Shown one piece after another: positions 50,558 through 60,576 of a stretch of 64,000 nt of DNA. Source of the stretch: Symsagittifera roscoffensis (lineage: Eukaryota > Xenacoelomorpha > Acoela > Convolutidae); NCBI RefSeq assembly GCF_963678635.1, contig NC_087066.1, positions 392,201-456,200 of the forward strand, in the 5' to 3' direction. The notes under the pieces were generated by a model that was not told where the DNA came from, ran no database searches, and saw only the letters and a list, made by a program, of their open reading frames with translations. Positions within the stretch are counted from its first letter, which is position 1, and the number at the start of each line of letters is the position of its first letter. The position numbers and the translations under genes were made by a program.

Positions 50558-50983
50558 GGCCAGTACTCAGTCTATAGAAGCGTCCCTCCTGGTGCACCTC
50601 TGTAATCATGAAGGGTCCCCTCCACTTTTTTAGAAGCTTCTTTGTCCCTTTCGGTGGTATAACGTTCTGAAATACCCATACGTAGTCTCCCACCGAGTAA
50701 GCCTTTGCACCAGCTGCTTTCTTATCGAATTTTTTCCTCTGCCTTGCCTGTGCCTGCTGAGTGTTTCATCTACACAAATCGTTAAACTCCTGTTGGCGTC
50801 TGATCACATCCCTCACGTAGACCTGTGGGGACCTTTTCTTTCCCTCATATTCTGGGTAGAAGAAGGTTAAGGGTAAAGACTTTTCGTGTCCAGTTAGCAT
50901 CATGTGTGGACTGACTCCAGTGGTGGAGTGTTGCGTGCTGTTATATGCCCCCATTCCCTGTGGAAGGTATCTGTCCCAATCGG
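50558..50983 (-). pseudogene. Integrase C-terminal fragment, copy C, fused to the end of Gag
   Basis: About 426 bp matching the integrase from DWDRYLPQGMGAYN to RLSTGR, directly after Gag and before protease copy B. It replaces the Gag-protease junction and the protease active site. The fusion point at about 50983 joins ...EEELKV to this fragment out of frame, giving the Gag ORF a short alien tail that stops at 50941. Confidence 0.88.
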
Positions 50984-53925
50984 ACTTTGAGTTCCTCTTC
51001 ACCCAAATAGATCTGCCCCATTTGGTCATCATCTGTTGTTATATAAGTCCTGGTGTAGATACTGATTCCATCCACGTTCAGCATTATTTGATACGGCCCA
51101 TAGACCTCCAGGTAGCGTCCATGAAGTTTCTTCATGCGAGGGCCACCCGTCGTTAGTAGTGCTCGCACAGCTCTCGACTCGGTGCGTGGCTCCACCTGCC
51201 TCAGATAATCTGCATATGTGTCCAAATGCATTGAAGTGAACTCGGATGGTTCACTCAGATTTCTTATTACCTGGTGTCCAGCCACTGAGATTATCGACTG
51301 TATCTTATTTCCTTGCGGCACCATGCCGAACCTCTTACCGGAGATCACTTTAAGTTTCATGTCTAAACTGCTTGGTGTTTTCGTCTCTTCGAACTCCGTT
51401 GCTTCGAAGGTATTCAGTTGCTCCTGAAGCTTCTTATTTTCCAGTTCAAGTTTCACTTTTTGTTCGATCTCTTTCGTCACCAATTCCTGTTGTACTCTAT
51501 TTAGAGCATCATTTGCGGCTGCCTTATAATCAATCTTGAAGTCCTCAGCCGCAGTTGCCGGTTCCGGTTCACGTGTCTCCTCTGTTACAGCTTGCATTTT
51601 CTTTGCCGCCAGCTCTTGAGGTTTATCCTTTCTGCGTGCCTCCGCTTCACTCAAAAGTCGAGCCTTGCTGGCTTTCACTCCTGACAAAGCTTCTTCATGT
51701 CTTGGATGCTTGATGTCTGCCACTGCATCCCAGAATTGCGGACAATCTGATTTAAAATGACCTTCCAAGTTGCAAAAGAAATACCTCGGGCCGAATTTTG
51801 CTATTACTCCTCTCATGAAATCCTCATGGTCCAATTCTGACGCATCTTCGTCTTCGAGGCTAAAGCCTATTGCTTTCATGCCTTTTTTGTAAGCTGGGCA
51901 TGCTGACACATGATGGTCTGTTGAACTGCAATTAGCACAAGAGCGTCTCTTGTCCTTATCATCCCTCGGTTTGTACCAATTGTTCCCTTGGTTTGCTGGT
52001 CCGTTGTTAAAATTGCCATAATTGTTCTTGTAATATCCAGATCTTGAAGGAGGTTTCAACAAAAGATACTCTTTTGATTTGAGCCTCAACTCCTCCGGTG
52101 TTGGCGCATTAGTTGATAGTGGTGTGTAATGCGTTACTAGCATCGTACGAAGTTCATCATTTTTCACACCATCGATGAATTTTGAGGCTACGGCCAGGTT
52201 CATCCTTCGGTTTGACTCATCCGGTTGGCTGCGTCTTCTCAGCATTTCCAAATCATCGAGAAACTTGTCTATGGTTTCATCTTCTCGTTGCCTCCCTTTC
52301 TCGAAGCGCATCATCACCTGGTGCCCCTGCACCCCTGATCCGAAACGGTTTAACAAGATTTCGAAGACTTTCTCAGCAGTGTCACGTTGATATTGCTTCT
52401 TGGCCATGACACAGTTCAGGGCTGTCCCTTCTAAGTTGCTGGTGAGCGCGCTGCATTCCTGTCTCTCCGACAAGTCCTCTTCCTCGAAATGCAGCTTCAT
52501 TACCGCAATCCAGGTATCAATACAGCCATCAGATTCGTCTTTGTAGCATCTTGGTTTCTTAAAGACTCTTCTGGACTTCTCACTGCGTTCATTGGTTCTA
52601 GATAATCTTGTCAGGAATGTCTCCAAAGACCTGTTTAGGGGTTCAAATGCTGTGGCCATTGCCGTAGCATCCCTTGAGTGTCCCGCTTGAGTGTCCTCAC
52701 ACCTCGTCGAAGGCTCTGTGTGCGGTGCATCCCTGCAATCCGAATCACCGTGAGCGTTTCCCACTTGGCCCACATGACTCCTCCTCGGGCTTGCATGCCC
52801 CCTGTTGCCGGAATCACTTCTCCCAGTCGCATGTGTGCCTTGCGTTGGTCGTTCGTTAGAGGTTTGTCTGTTCCCCGTTGAACTTGCTCTACTGTTCGGG
52901 CCCCATGCTGCATTACCCCTTGTGGCATAGCCTGATGAACTGCCCCTGCCTCTAGTGGATCCATACGCCTTCCTCTTTTGATGTTCATTGAAGTTCACCC
53001 TCGGTTCCCTACTGGGACCTCTCGAGATCGGCTCTCCTTCTTTTGGTCCACTCTTGCTGCTTAGTAGCCCGTCCAACCTATCCATGATAGCCTGAGTTCG
53101 CCTCTCAATCATCGCGCCTAACTTTGTGTCAAGAGTCCCAAGAGACTGCTCTTGCTGAATCCTTAACTTCTCCATGTCGTCTCTTAAGCGTAACTCTGTC
53201 TGTTCCGCCTCTCTCGTCATTCGCGACAAGTTCCTTGTCATATGTTCGTCCGTTCTCTCTTTCAAGCGTTTTTCGCTCCTGCCAACTTCTTGTCTCTTGC
53301 GGTTTATTTCTTCCCGCAGACTTTCTCTTTCAATGTGAACTGCTCTTTCTAGTTCACTCATCCTTATTGACATCTGCTGGTTTTGTTCTCCTAAACTGTC
53401 CACGATGTTGTTTAAGGCTTCCTCTAGTGCTGCCCCGTTATCCACGAGTGGCGTCACTAGTGGTGGTGTAACCCTGTCGGTCCCAGTTAGCTTCGTGCTG
53501 GTCGAGATCCGGGCCTTGACTCTCTGCTTCAACGTCTTTTCATTATCTATTTCAGGATCCATTAACGCGTTGCCTAGCCCTCTGGTTCTACTCTCTCCAG
53601 GTTGTGGCTCCGAACTTGTCCTAATCGCGAAGTCTTTTGACTGGCCCGGTGTGTTTGCCTCTTTGCTTATCGTTGTCACTACACCAAATTTGTCCATGGT
53701 TCCAGTCTCTCTTCCGACGTGTGCCTCACTCTCCTGGATCGAACTATTGAGGCTGACTTGAGATCCAAAGTCCCCTTGCTCCTCTTCATCCTCTTCCTCC
53801 TGGGACTCACCGTCGTTTCCTGCTCCTCCTCCCATGCTAAATGGAAAGATGTTTCCGAAGGTGTTCTTCATTCTTTCTGAGAACGATGATGATGTTGTTT
53901 GTTTCCCAGTTCCGCCTGCCATCAT
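50941..53925 (-). CDS. Gag (main part) of the giant Gypsy element
   Basis: 994 codons in the frame that begins upstream at 54339. The first ~160 residues are acidic and polar. A long coiled coil lies at ~175-280 (ELERAVHIERESLREEINRK). Arg/Ser/Gly-rich linker follows, then a Retrotrans_gag-type capsid at ~465-610 (CIDTWIAVMKLHFEEEDLSE, RFGSGVQGHQVMMRFEKGRQ, FLDDLEMLRRR), and CANCSSTDHHVSACP, a perfect C-x2-C-x4-H-x4-C knuckle. A second knuckle, CNLEGHFKSDC, has lost its first Cys. It ends with Glu-rich sequence and RTYITTDDDQMGQIYLGEEE before the out-of-frame integrase tail. It would form the particle and bind RNA. Confidence 0.88.
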   Translation of the reverse strand: MMAGGTGKQTTSSSFSERMKNTFGNIFPFSMGGGAGNDGESQEEEDEEEQGDFGSQVSLNSSIQESEAHVGRETGTMDKFGVVTTISKEANTPGQSKDFAIRTSSEPQPGESRTRGLGNALMDPEIDNEKTLKQRVKARISTSTKLTGTDRVTPPLVTPLVDNGAALEEALNNIVDSLGEQNQQMSIRMSELERAVHIERESLREEINRKRQEVGRSEKRLKERTDEHMTRNLSRMTREAEQTELRLRDDMEKLRIQQEQSLGTLDTKLGAMIERRTQAIMDRLDGLLSSKSGPKEGEPISRGPSREPRVNFNEHQKRKAYGSTRGRGSSSGYATRGNAAWGPNSRASSTGNRQTSNERPTQGTHATGRSDSGNRGHASPRRSHVGQVGNAHGDSDCRDAPHTEPSTRCEDTQAGHSRDATAMATAFEPLNRSLETFLTRLSRTNERSEKSRRVFKKPRCYKDESDGCIDTWIAVMKLHFEEEDLSERQECSALTSNLEGTALNCVMAKKQYQRDTAEKVFEILLNRFGSGVQGHQVMMRFEKGRQREDETIDKFLDDLEMLRRRSQPDESNRRMNLAVASKFIDGVKNDELRTMLVTHYTPLSTNAPTPEELRLKSKEYLLLKPPSRSGYYKNNYGNFNNGPANQGNNWYKPRDDKDKRRSCANCSSTDHHVSACPAYKKGMKAIGFSLEDEDASELDHEDFMRGVIAKFGPRYFFCNLEGHFKSDCPQFWDAVADIKHPRHEEALSGVKASKARLLSEAEARRKDKPQELAAKKMQAVTEETREPEPATAAEDFKIDYKAAANDALNRVQQELVTKEIEQKVKLELENKKLQEQLNTFEATEFEETKTPSSLDMKLKVISGKRFGMVPQGNKIQSIISVAGHQVIRNLSEPSEFTSMHLDTYADYLRQVEPRTESRAVRALLTTGGPRMKKLHGRYLEVYGPYQIMLNVDGISIYTRTYITTDDDQMGQIYLGEEELKVRLGQIPSTGNGGI

Positions 53926-53985
53926 AGTGTTGTCTGTCGGAGATCTTCTAGTTGCCGCTACTTCAGTTGAGATGTCGGACAGTTC

Positions 53986-54339
53986 CTACATCTCTTCTCG
54001 ATCCAATGTCCCGGTGGAAGTGGCAAAATCATGGCCTTGTTCTACCCGGGTAGATTCACTCGCCAGCCTTCTGCCTCTCCCTTCCAGTCCATTTACTTCC
54101 TGGTTGTCGTTCATGGTATGGTCCGTATTGACCTCCACTTCTAACAGTTCTTTTCGCTCTTCTGAGGTCTTCTGACTTCTAGTTTCAACCATTCTGCCTG
54201 AAACCGTCCCCCCTTTATCAGACCGGGATCGCTTGATCCAATCCACAAAAGGATCGGTCATCGTTTTTCTCTGCTTTTCAGGTATGAATTTCCTAGAGCT
54301 ATTACCTCGTTTTGGTATCCTTGACTTGTCTAGACTCAT
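53986..54339 (-). CDS. N-terminal part of Gag, separated by an in-frame TAG
   Basis: 117 codons from an ATG at 54339, ending at TAG 53986-53988. The same frame continues open into the 994-codon Gag. It is basic then acidic, with no domain. It is the likely true Gag start: no other ATG upstream is in frame, and the leader before it is non-coding. The TAG is followed by GAACTG; whether it is read through or a dead mutation is unknown. Confidence 0.65.
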   Translation of the reverse strand: MSLDKSRIPKRGNSSRKFIPEKQRKTMTDPFVDWIKRSRSDKGGTVSGRMVETRSQKTSEERKELLEVEVNTDHTMNDNQEVNGLEGRGRRLASESTRVEQGHDFATSTGTLDREEM

Positions 54340-55114
54340 TCTCTTTTTGTCACTTTCTAATGCTTATACACCTAACTCGATTGTTAGAGACCTTATAGTT
54401 TTATTAACAATAATAATGACACAACACAATAAATTTCACAAGATTCTATTAAATAGTGACCACGAATCCCTGTATGTTATCAGAGTACAATTTGTATAAA
54501 ATTTATTCACACTAACCGATTATCGGTCGTAAGATTCGAAAACTAGCACAATATGATGTTATCAGTCAATTTAAAAGATAGTGTATTCACTACCCAATCA
54601 AGCACCGTTTACGTTGATTTAAAATCAAAAACAAAAAAATATATATTGAAACCATTAGAATGTCTCTATAAAAAACGTATGTGTAATGTACTCTTAGTCG
54701 GTCGCAGTACAATAGTCGAACTTGTCTTTTAAAGAAAAAGCTTTCCCTGCTCGGTGCTGCACCAAACAGACAAAACTTTGAAGGCAGTAATTTTCTCAAG
54801 TGGGCGTCTATTGCACCCACCGAGTACTATATTACCTATCTGCCCTCGGACTGCCCGAGCTAGACCTACTAAAAACCTCAGGGCAGTCACTTTTCCCAAA
54901 AACGTATTATGTTACAATCCACACAAATGAATCACGCTCTTTTTAATTTAGAATAATGTCGCGAATATCCGAGTTCGGACCTGTTTTGTATTAGTCTGGT
55001 TCTTATTGAAAGGCAAGTTACCAGTGCAGTCACTGATAGCTAGCTTGTGTGCTAATAACCTAATACCTCTCACTTTTTAGTCTTTCTTTCGTCTACCTAA
55101 GTCCTTAATAAAAT

Positions 55115-55460
55115 CATACCCCTCCGGATTGGCACAAATTGGACCCTTCCGGACTAACAGAATCTAGACCCCTCCGGATTGGGACCCCTCTGAGTTAGTC
55201 AATACTAGACCTCTCCGTTTTTGGACCCCTCCGAATTAGCAACTATTTCGGATTCAGACCCCTCCGGATTCAGACCCCTCCTAACTTGAAAAATTTTTGA
55301 CCCCTCCGGATTGGGAGCCCTCCGGTTTTGTAAAAGTAGCTTTTCGGAGATTTCCTACTTTCAACCTATACCCCTCCGGATACGTTCTCCGATGCAATTT
55401 TGCTCTTTCAATTAACTAGGAAGGGTATGCACTACTTTCCTAGACCCTTCCGGTTTGAAG
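55115..55460 (+). repeat. Cluster of ACCCCTCCGGATT-type motifs in the element leader
   Basis: About a dozen full or one-to-two-mismatch copies of ACCC(C/T)TCCGGATT, all in the same orientation and spaced roughly 15-40 bases (55120, 55145, 55169, 55185, 55210, 55224, 55247, 55260, 55273, 55300, 55316, 55370, 55444). Further copies lie in the leader and in each LTR. The sequence between motifs is not repeated, so this is a motif array and not a satellite. Confidence 0.85.
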
Positions 55461-57029
55461 TTAAGCCTCTTATTTGACAATTCACACTAACGGTGAAGGG
55501 TCTTATCGCTGGCCTAACTTCGGCTCGATTAAGGTTTTACTGTGCCTTTAGCCTTCCCTTTTCGTCTAGAACAGCCTAAAGTTACTTTATTCAACCGCTA
55601 TTACCTTTTGGTAGGGGTATAAGGGCTTTTCTAAAAAAAAATTTGTAAAACGTGAAGGGTGTACCCTTCCAAATTGAGGAATTTGCTAAAAACAATCTCA
55701 AAAAATTTTCACGCTTACTTTTCCGAAAAATTTCTAACCCTATCAGTAAGCTCAGCTAATTTCTGATCTATTGGTACCAAGATCAACTCGATATGCTCAA
55801 TAGTTCCAAAGTTATTAACCAAAAAACGTCTTTTTTCCAAACTCAAAAATTTTCTCTCTTATAGGTTCCGCCTAACTTTTTCCGCAAAGCTGGTCCTTTC
55901 GACCTAAAAATTATTGATCCGAGCTCAGGAGGCCTATACTCTTCTATTTCAATGCAAAAGGCCCGATCTAAAACGCTTTTGTAGAAAAAATTTGCGAAAA
56001 ACTATGCTACCTGTACCCCTCCGGATTGATGAATCCACCAAATCAAACACGTTAAGTTCGATTTCTCTGCAACCCGGAAGGCTTTCGGGTAGCGGGTTTT
56101 AAAACTTGTAGATTCACTAGTGGACGTTGTCCGAACAACTATTTTTACTGTCGTAACTCAAAGATTTCAAAAAATTTTCTAAATTTATAGTGTTTCGTTT
56201 TCTCAAAAATCACGAAATTTCGGTTTTCGGTACCAAAATAGTTCCAACCACTCTCGAACTAAACTTCACCGGTTCTATCTATTACGGTAGTGCAGTTACG
56301 ATGTAAGACACTAATTTAGCGCTTTTTTCCGTTTCAAAAAAATCGATATCTCAAAAATCGCGACTTGCGGGAGGATCAAAATATCGCTATTTTGACCCTA
56401 AAAACCGGTCTGTTTTCGTTGTTTTCCACTGAAAAACGATATAAGACTATTAATATAGGCTATATAAGTAATAATAGTAGTAATACTATACCCCTCTGGG
56501 TTCGTTTAATATCCGAATTAAGGTGCTTAACTCGGATATTCGCAGTTCCGTGAAGGGTCACTACAGTGCAGCACTGTCGAGCCCCCTACAGATTACTATC
56601 TTAATTTTTGTACCAAAATGGATACAAAACTTGTTAACGATACCCAACAGTTGGTTGTTGTTGTCGTTGAGCCTCTTCTTGTTGCTCCTTGTACTGCTTG
56701 CCGATCAGTCTTCTCCCAAGACCCTTCCGAATTGAGCGCAAATCAGCTGACCCTTCCGGATTGAGTGCAATTTATCATTAACGTGCTTAAATGCTCAAAT
56801 AACCCTACAGTACAAGCCTCACAAACGGGCTACAAAACTGATCGTAACGATCCTGACTGATATAAATGCCTTTAACAACAATATATCTATCAACAACAAA
56901 CGGGGGGGTCGTTCCGAACTACCCTTCCGCCCCGGCGGTTTAGGCCTATTAAGGGCGTTAATGTGAGCATCCGCTCGGCGCGGAGTGCTCGTTAACGGTT
57001 CTGCCGGTCATGATGTTAAAAAAGAATAA

Positions 57030-57044
57030 CACCCAGGAGCGCCA
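57030..57044 (-). promoter_or_regulatory. Candidate primer-binding site
   Basis: On the minus strand TGGCGCTCCTGGGTG begins 12 bases after the 5' LTR end. TGG at this position matches the CCA end of a tRNA primer. The gap is slightly longer than usual, and the cognate tRNA was not identified. The same site is present in the duplicated copy at about 62236-62250. Confidence 0.6.
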
Positions 57045-57056
57045 TAAAAACATACA

Positions 57057-57980
57057 TATAACATTCGCCCGGAAGATACATATCGACGGAAAATAAAACT
57101 AAGTCTTAAGACGACTGGCTAACGTCTAAACAGAGCTTTGCATGCTTTTCACCGTCTCTACCAAGCCAGTACTTTTCGGTGGTCTTTTCTAACATCGGGT
57201 CGACAAAAACGTTACTGCTTTCGGCTTCGGTCAAAACACTCAAATTAACTAGATTACATGCAGAAATATTGAGCTCATGGCTTGGTCTCAGTATCCCCAG
57301 ACCACGAGGTCACTCCTAAAAACAGGGCTATTACTATTTATCGTATTACGATTATTTTTGTTCAGTAGATAAAAATCATCATCTCCATCGAAGATGGATC
57401 AACCCTTTCCCCCAACTCCTAGCTTCTCATCCTTATCAAAATGAATGTAGATATTAATTAAATTCAAGTCAGGACATGACAGGAAGCTAAAAGTTTATGT
57501 AAGAGGATAAAAGTTTCAGTTCCTTTACCCTTCTGGATTGATGAATCCGCTGGATCAAGCTCGTTAATCCTGATTTCCTCTTAATCTGGAAGGCCGTTTT
57601 TTACCCTTCACCGTTGTTCGCAACGGCCTTGCAACTATTGTAGCGGCACAATACTTACAACTCGGAGTGTTCTTCTGTTAGTCTGTAACTCGTTGTCGTT
57701 TTCCGATCTCAATTTCGTAGTTGTTGTTAGCGCAGCTAATTTTGTTCTGTTTTTTTTTCTCGTTTTAACCCAAATGGCCGTTTCTGACGTTTCTCAGAAA
57801 TATGACGTCATAATTCGAATTTTTCAAATTTTAAAATACCAGAATATTCTAGCCCTCACCGTTTTGCCAATCGTTCCAATAACCTTCTTAATTCATAATA
57901 ATCATCAATCCGGAAGGCTCGCTGCTAAAAATTCGAATTCTGCAGAGATTGCATTTTTCACATTCTGGTCGAATGTCACA
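57057..57980 (-). repeat. 5' LTR of the giant element (924 bp)
   Basis: Full-length match to 28701-29591 plus a 33-base hairpin insert at about 57630-57662. The left end reads TATAACATTCG, where the 3' LTR has TGTAACATTCG, so the canonical TG is mutated here. The right end is GAATGTCACA. The flank beyond (AAGTGCCGCG) is not polypurine, so this is an outer 5' boundary and not a 3' LTR of another element. Confidence 0.87.
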
Positions 57981-58268
57981 AAGTGCCGCGAAGGGGGGTA
58001 GAAATATTCTAGAAATTTCAATTTTCAAAATTTCGATTGTCGAACGAATATTTCTCAGAAAAACAAAAAACGGCCATTTTGACTGAAAAAGGTGAAAAAG
58101 TCAGAACAACAGCAAATATAGTGAAATACAGTCACACGAGAACGATAAAAACACGAAGCCTCTTATCGTGACGATCACGCTCGATAAGACACTTAGTACA
58201 AGAAATTAGTGAGAAAGGAGGCTTAAGTGGGGAAGGAATATTGAGCAGTACCCTCCCGTGCCACGAAA

Positions 58269-58547
58269 ATGCCAGTCGGTCACATTTGGAAGATTGACCT
58301 TGAGCAGTGTGGAGAGAAACATGTTTTTGCGGTCAAAATGAAATTTTCAAAAATTCGAATTGCACATGTCATACTCAACTTTCTCGCGAAAACTGAAAAT
58401 ATCAGAAATGAAAGGAGAACGACCGAATTACAATTGCTGGAAAGTGGCAAATTAAAACAGTGGGAAATTGCTATTCACAATTTCCGTCATCTTAACAAGC
58501 ACAAGAGTAGAACTGTCTTGTTCTTGACAGAAGACAGAAAGTAATCA
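58269..58547 (+). CDS. Hypothetical 91-codon ORF in the element flank, unit 1
   Basis: From an ATG at 58269: MPVGHIWKIDLEQCGEKHVF and a Lys/Arg-rich remainder ending TVLFLTEDRK. It has no recognised domain. In unit 2 the frame is conserved but the ATG is GTG and one Val is Asp, which does not suggest selection. It could be an exon or a chance frame. Confidence 0.25.
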
Positions 58548-58559
58548 ACAGTGCAGGGA

Positions 58560-60570
58560 GAGTAAACTCAAGGGGACCAGAGTGAACCTTCGGTGAAAAG
58601 GTGGACAACCGAAGTCTCCCAATGGTCCAGACCCAAAACTTGTTTCTTGAGCTAAAACTGATTTATTACAAACTTCTCGAGTTAAACTTAATTACTCACT
58701 AATTTTAGAAATACTTACTAGTTTAATTACCCCTAATTCTCGAGTGTGCTGGTATGTGAGTACCCAATTTAACTTTCATGAGTGTGTTTTATGATTGTGA
58801 TGTTGAGATAAGCGAGTTTAGGTTGATCAATCTGAAATGGATCAAAGTTCCACTGTCTAATAACAGTAACCTTACGGACTGTTCCGACCCTGTATTTAAC
58901 GGCGTTCACGTATTTTGGGTATTTTGAGACCTAAGTATGGGGACGTTCTTATTTTCTAGAGTGGGGGATATTTTGGTAGTGGCCTTTAAGCTGTAACGGG
59001 TTTTAGTCTCAAGTCGCAAGTGAACCGAATTGGCTCCGACCATTTTGAGGTAGAAAAACACACGAGATAGTGTCCCTGACTTTTGAGCCAATGGTTATAG
59101 GGCCTATTTTTCTGAAGTCTCATATGTGACCGAAAGAGGCGACTGTTACATAGTGGCGCTCCTGGTTGTTTTTTGGTCATCATGACTACGGAGTCGAACC
59201 CACTTGACACAGCTCCGGGCTACTGCCCATTCTAGAGTACTGGTGGAACGGTTCAGCGGGAACGTGTAGATCTTCCGGTTGTACCGTGATATCTTTTTAA
59301 GAAAATTCGAGAAAACTTCTTGGTACGCTCTCCGAACGAGGCTTAGCTAACCGAGTAAGGGGAGTAACTAGGGGGACAAAAACACGAGCAAAAAGACAAA
59401 AGGCGACTTAAAAACAAGAAAAAAGAACAGAAAACGGAACAAAAACCATAAAACAAAAAATGAGAGTGACTTTGACACCAGATTAGTTGGATCAAACCTT
59501 TATAAAAATTAAATAGTATACCCATACTGTTTTATAAGACCGATCGTTTCGATCAACCTAGCAATCTAATCCAGCAACCTCAATAAGGTGCCCGAGTGTG
59601 GGCGTTGTTAAGGGTTTTCAGATAGCTTGCAACTTAGCTGGACAACTAGGAGACTTGACTGGAAGAGTTGACCAGCCGAGTGGGAAAGTGGTTCACAAGG
59701 ATTGAGCTGAACCACTAGGAGACTTATCTGGAACAGGTGACCACTCAAGTGGGAAGGTGGTACTGGTGTCAAGTGCAAAGCACGTCAAGGAGACAACCAG
59801 CATGGAACCGGAACAACAAGAGGAGGACGCGCAGGGGTGTTCTCAAGTTGGTCAAAACGGGTATTGCTAAAATCCACATTAAATTATCGGAGATAAGTGT
59901 AAAATTGGATGAGCGGAATCCCCAGTTTTGAGGAACGTTTTTGCACAAGCAGGCCTGGAAACAGGTTCTACGGTTTCCTCTCTAGAGGTTTAGCACCCGG
60001 CGCTTAAGGTAATTTTTTGCTTAAGAGGGGGGCTAAAGAGGGGGAGGTTAGAAGGGGGGCTGGTTAGGTTAGAGGTTGGCGGTTGTAAACTGTAAAAAAG
60101 GAGGACACATTAGAGTAACTAATTGACCGACATCGTCGATTTAGTTGCATGAGAACTTTACACGCGTCAATTACAAGATGCGGATATCCAAATATAAGAT
60201 CGAATTAAGGTAGGCACCCTGGTCGGATTGGGTGGGGGGAAAGGAAGTAGACAGTTTTTGTGGTACCCCATAAGATCGCTAGCAGGGTGGAGGAAAACGC
60301 GTGGCAATCAGGTACCAGACGTTTTTTCGAATAAAGGTTGACATCTGTCACCTTTGAATTTTAGGTTGTTCATTTTTCTGTTTTCAATATTTTTCCTGTT
60401 TAAATTTTTTGAAATTTGGTAAAAAACTTTTTTGTTGACTATTGAACTAACAGGTGATCACAAGACACCTGCGAACAAGTTGGGTTTCAACTTGCCTCAA
60501 AATATCAAAAAGGAAGACAAAGACAGGGGGTCAGTATTTGAAGCTTTTGGCCATTAAGATTGGGTTTTTG
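58560..60570. other. Non-coding flank with a two-copy 70-bp repeat
   Basis: No credible gene. At 59646-59692 and 59716-59762 an imperfect tandem pair shares CTAGGAGACTT, CTGGAA, GTGACCA and AGTGGGAA-GTGGT. Short G-rich runs occur at about 60020-60060 and 60230. The remainder is unremarkable. Confidence 0.5.
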
Positions 60571-60576
60571 GTGGTC

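Larger units (their letters stand above)
41104..50983 (-). repeat. Tandem duplication of the pol block (unit 4727 bp: two copies plus a fragment)
   Basis: Copy A 41104-45830, copy B 45831-50557, fragment C 50558-50983. Corresponding points are always 4727 bp apart and near-identical. Each joint fuses the integrase C-terminal region (…RLSTGR) to the protease at VSVMP, through a shared TCGGCC. The copies share all pol lesions but also have private differences: a TAG only in B, and several substitutions. That makes a simple assembly artefact less likely. Confidence 0.93.
54340..57056 (-). other. Leader (5' UTR) of the giant element
   Basis: About 2.7 kb between the 5' LTR and Gag with no credible protein on either strand. 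It holds the CCTCCGGATT motif cluster (55115-55460, more at 56015, 56490, 56725 and 56750). It also contains the primer-binding-like site next to the LTR. Its last 0.48 kb (56578-57056) is repeated at 61780-62262. Confidence 0.75.
28701..57980 (-). mobile_element. Giant Gypsy-type LTR retroelement (~29.3 kb) with SGNH and macro-like domains
   Basis: Bounded by LTRs at 28701-29591 (3') and 57057-57980 (5'). In minus-strand order: 5' LTR, primer-binding-like site, 2.7 kb leader, Gag, duplicated protease-RT-RNase H-integrase block, macro-like domain, a 580-residue SGNH protein, and a chain of more than 2,200 codons with a second SGNH-like domain. Typical Gypsy elements are 5-10 kb, so this is three to five times larger. 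The 4.7 kb pol duplication accounts for only part of the excess. Stops in Gag, pol and the giant ORF, and loss of the protease active site, make this copy probably inactive. Giant Gypsy elements over 20 kb are known in some invertebrates; whether this is one of those families cannot be decided here. No clear target-site duplication was found: the flanks read AAAAG and AAGTG. Confidence 0.85.

Noticed and set aside
36318-54339. Variant nuclear genetic code explaining the in-frame stops
   Set aside because: TAG, TAA and TGA are all found in frame, while CNOT1 exons use the standard code without internal stops.
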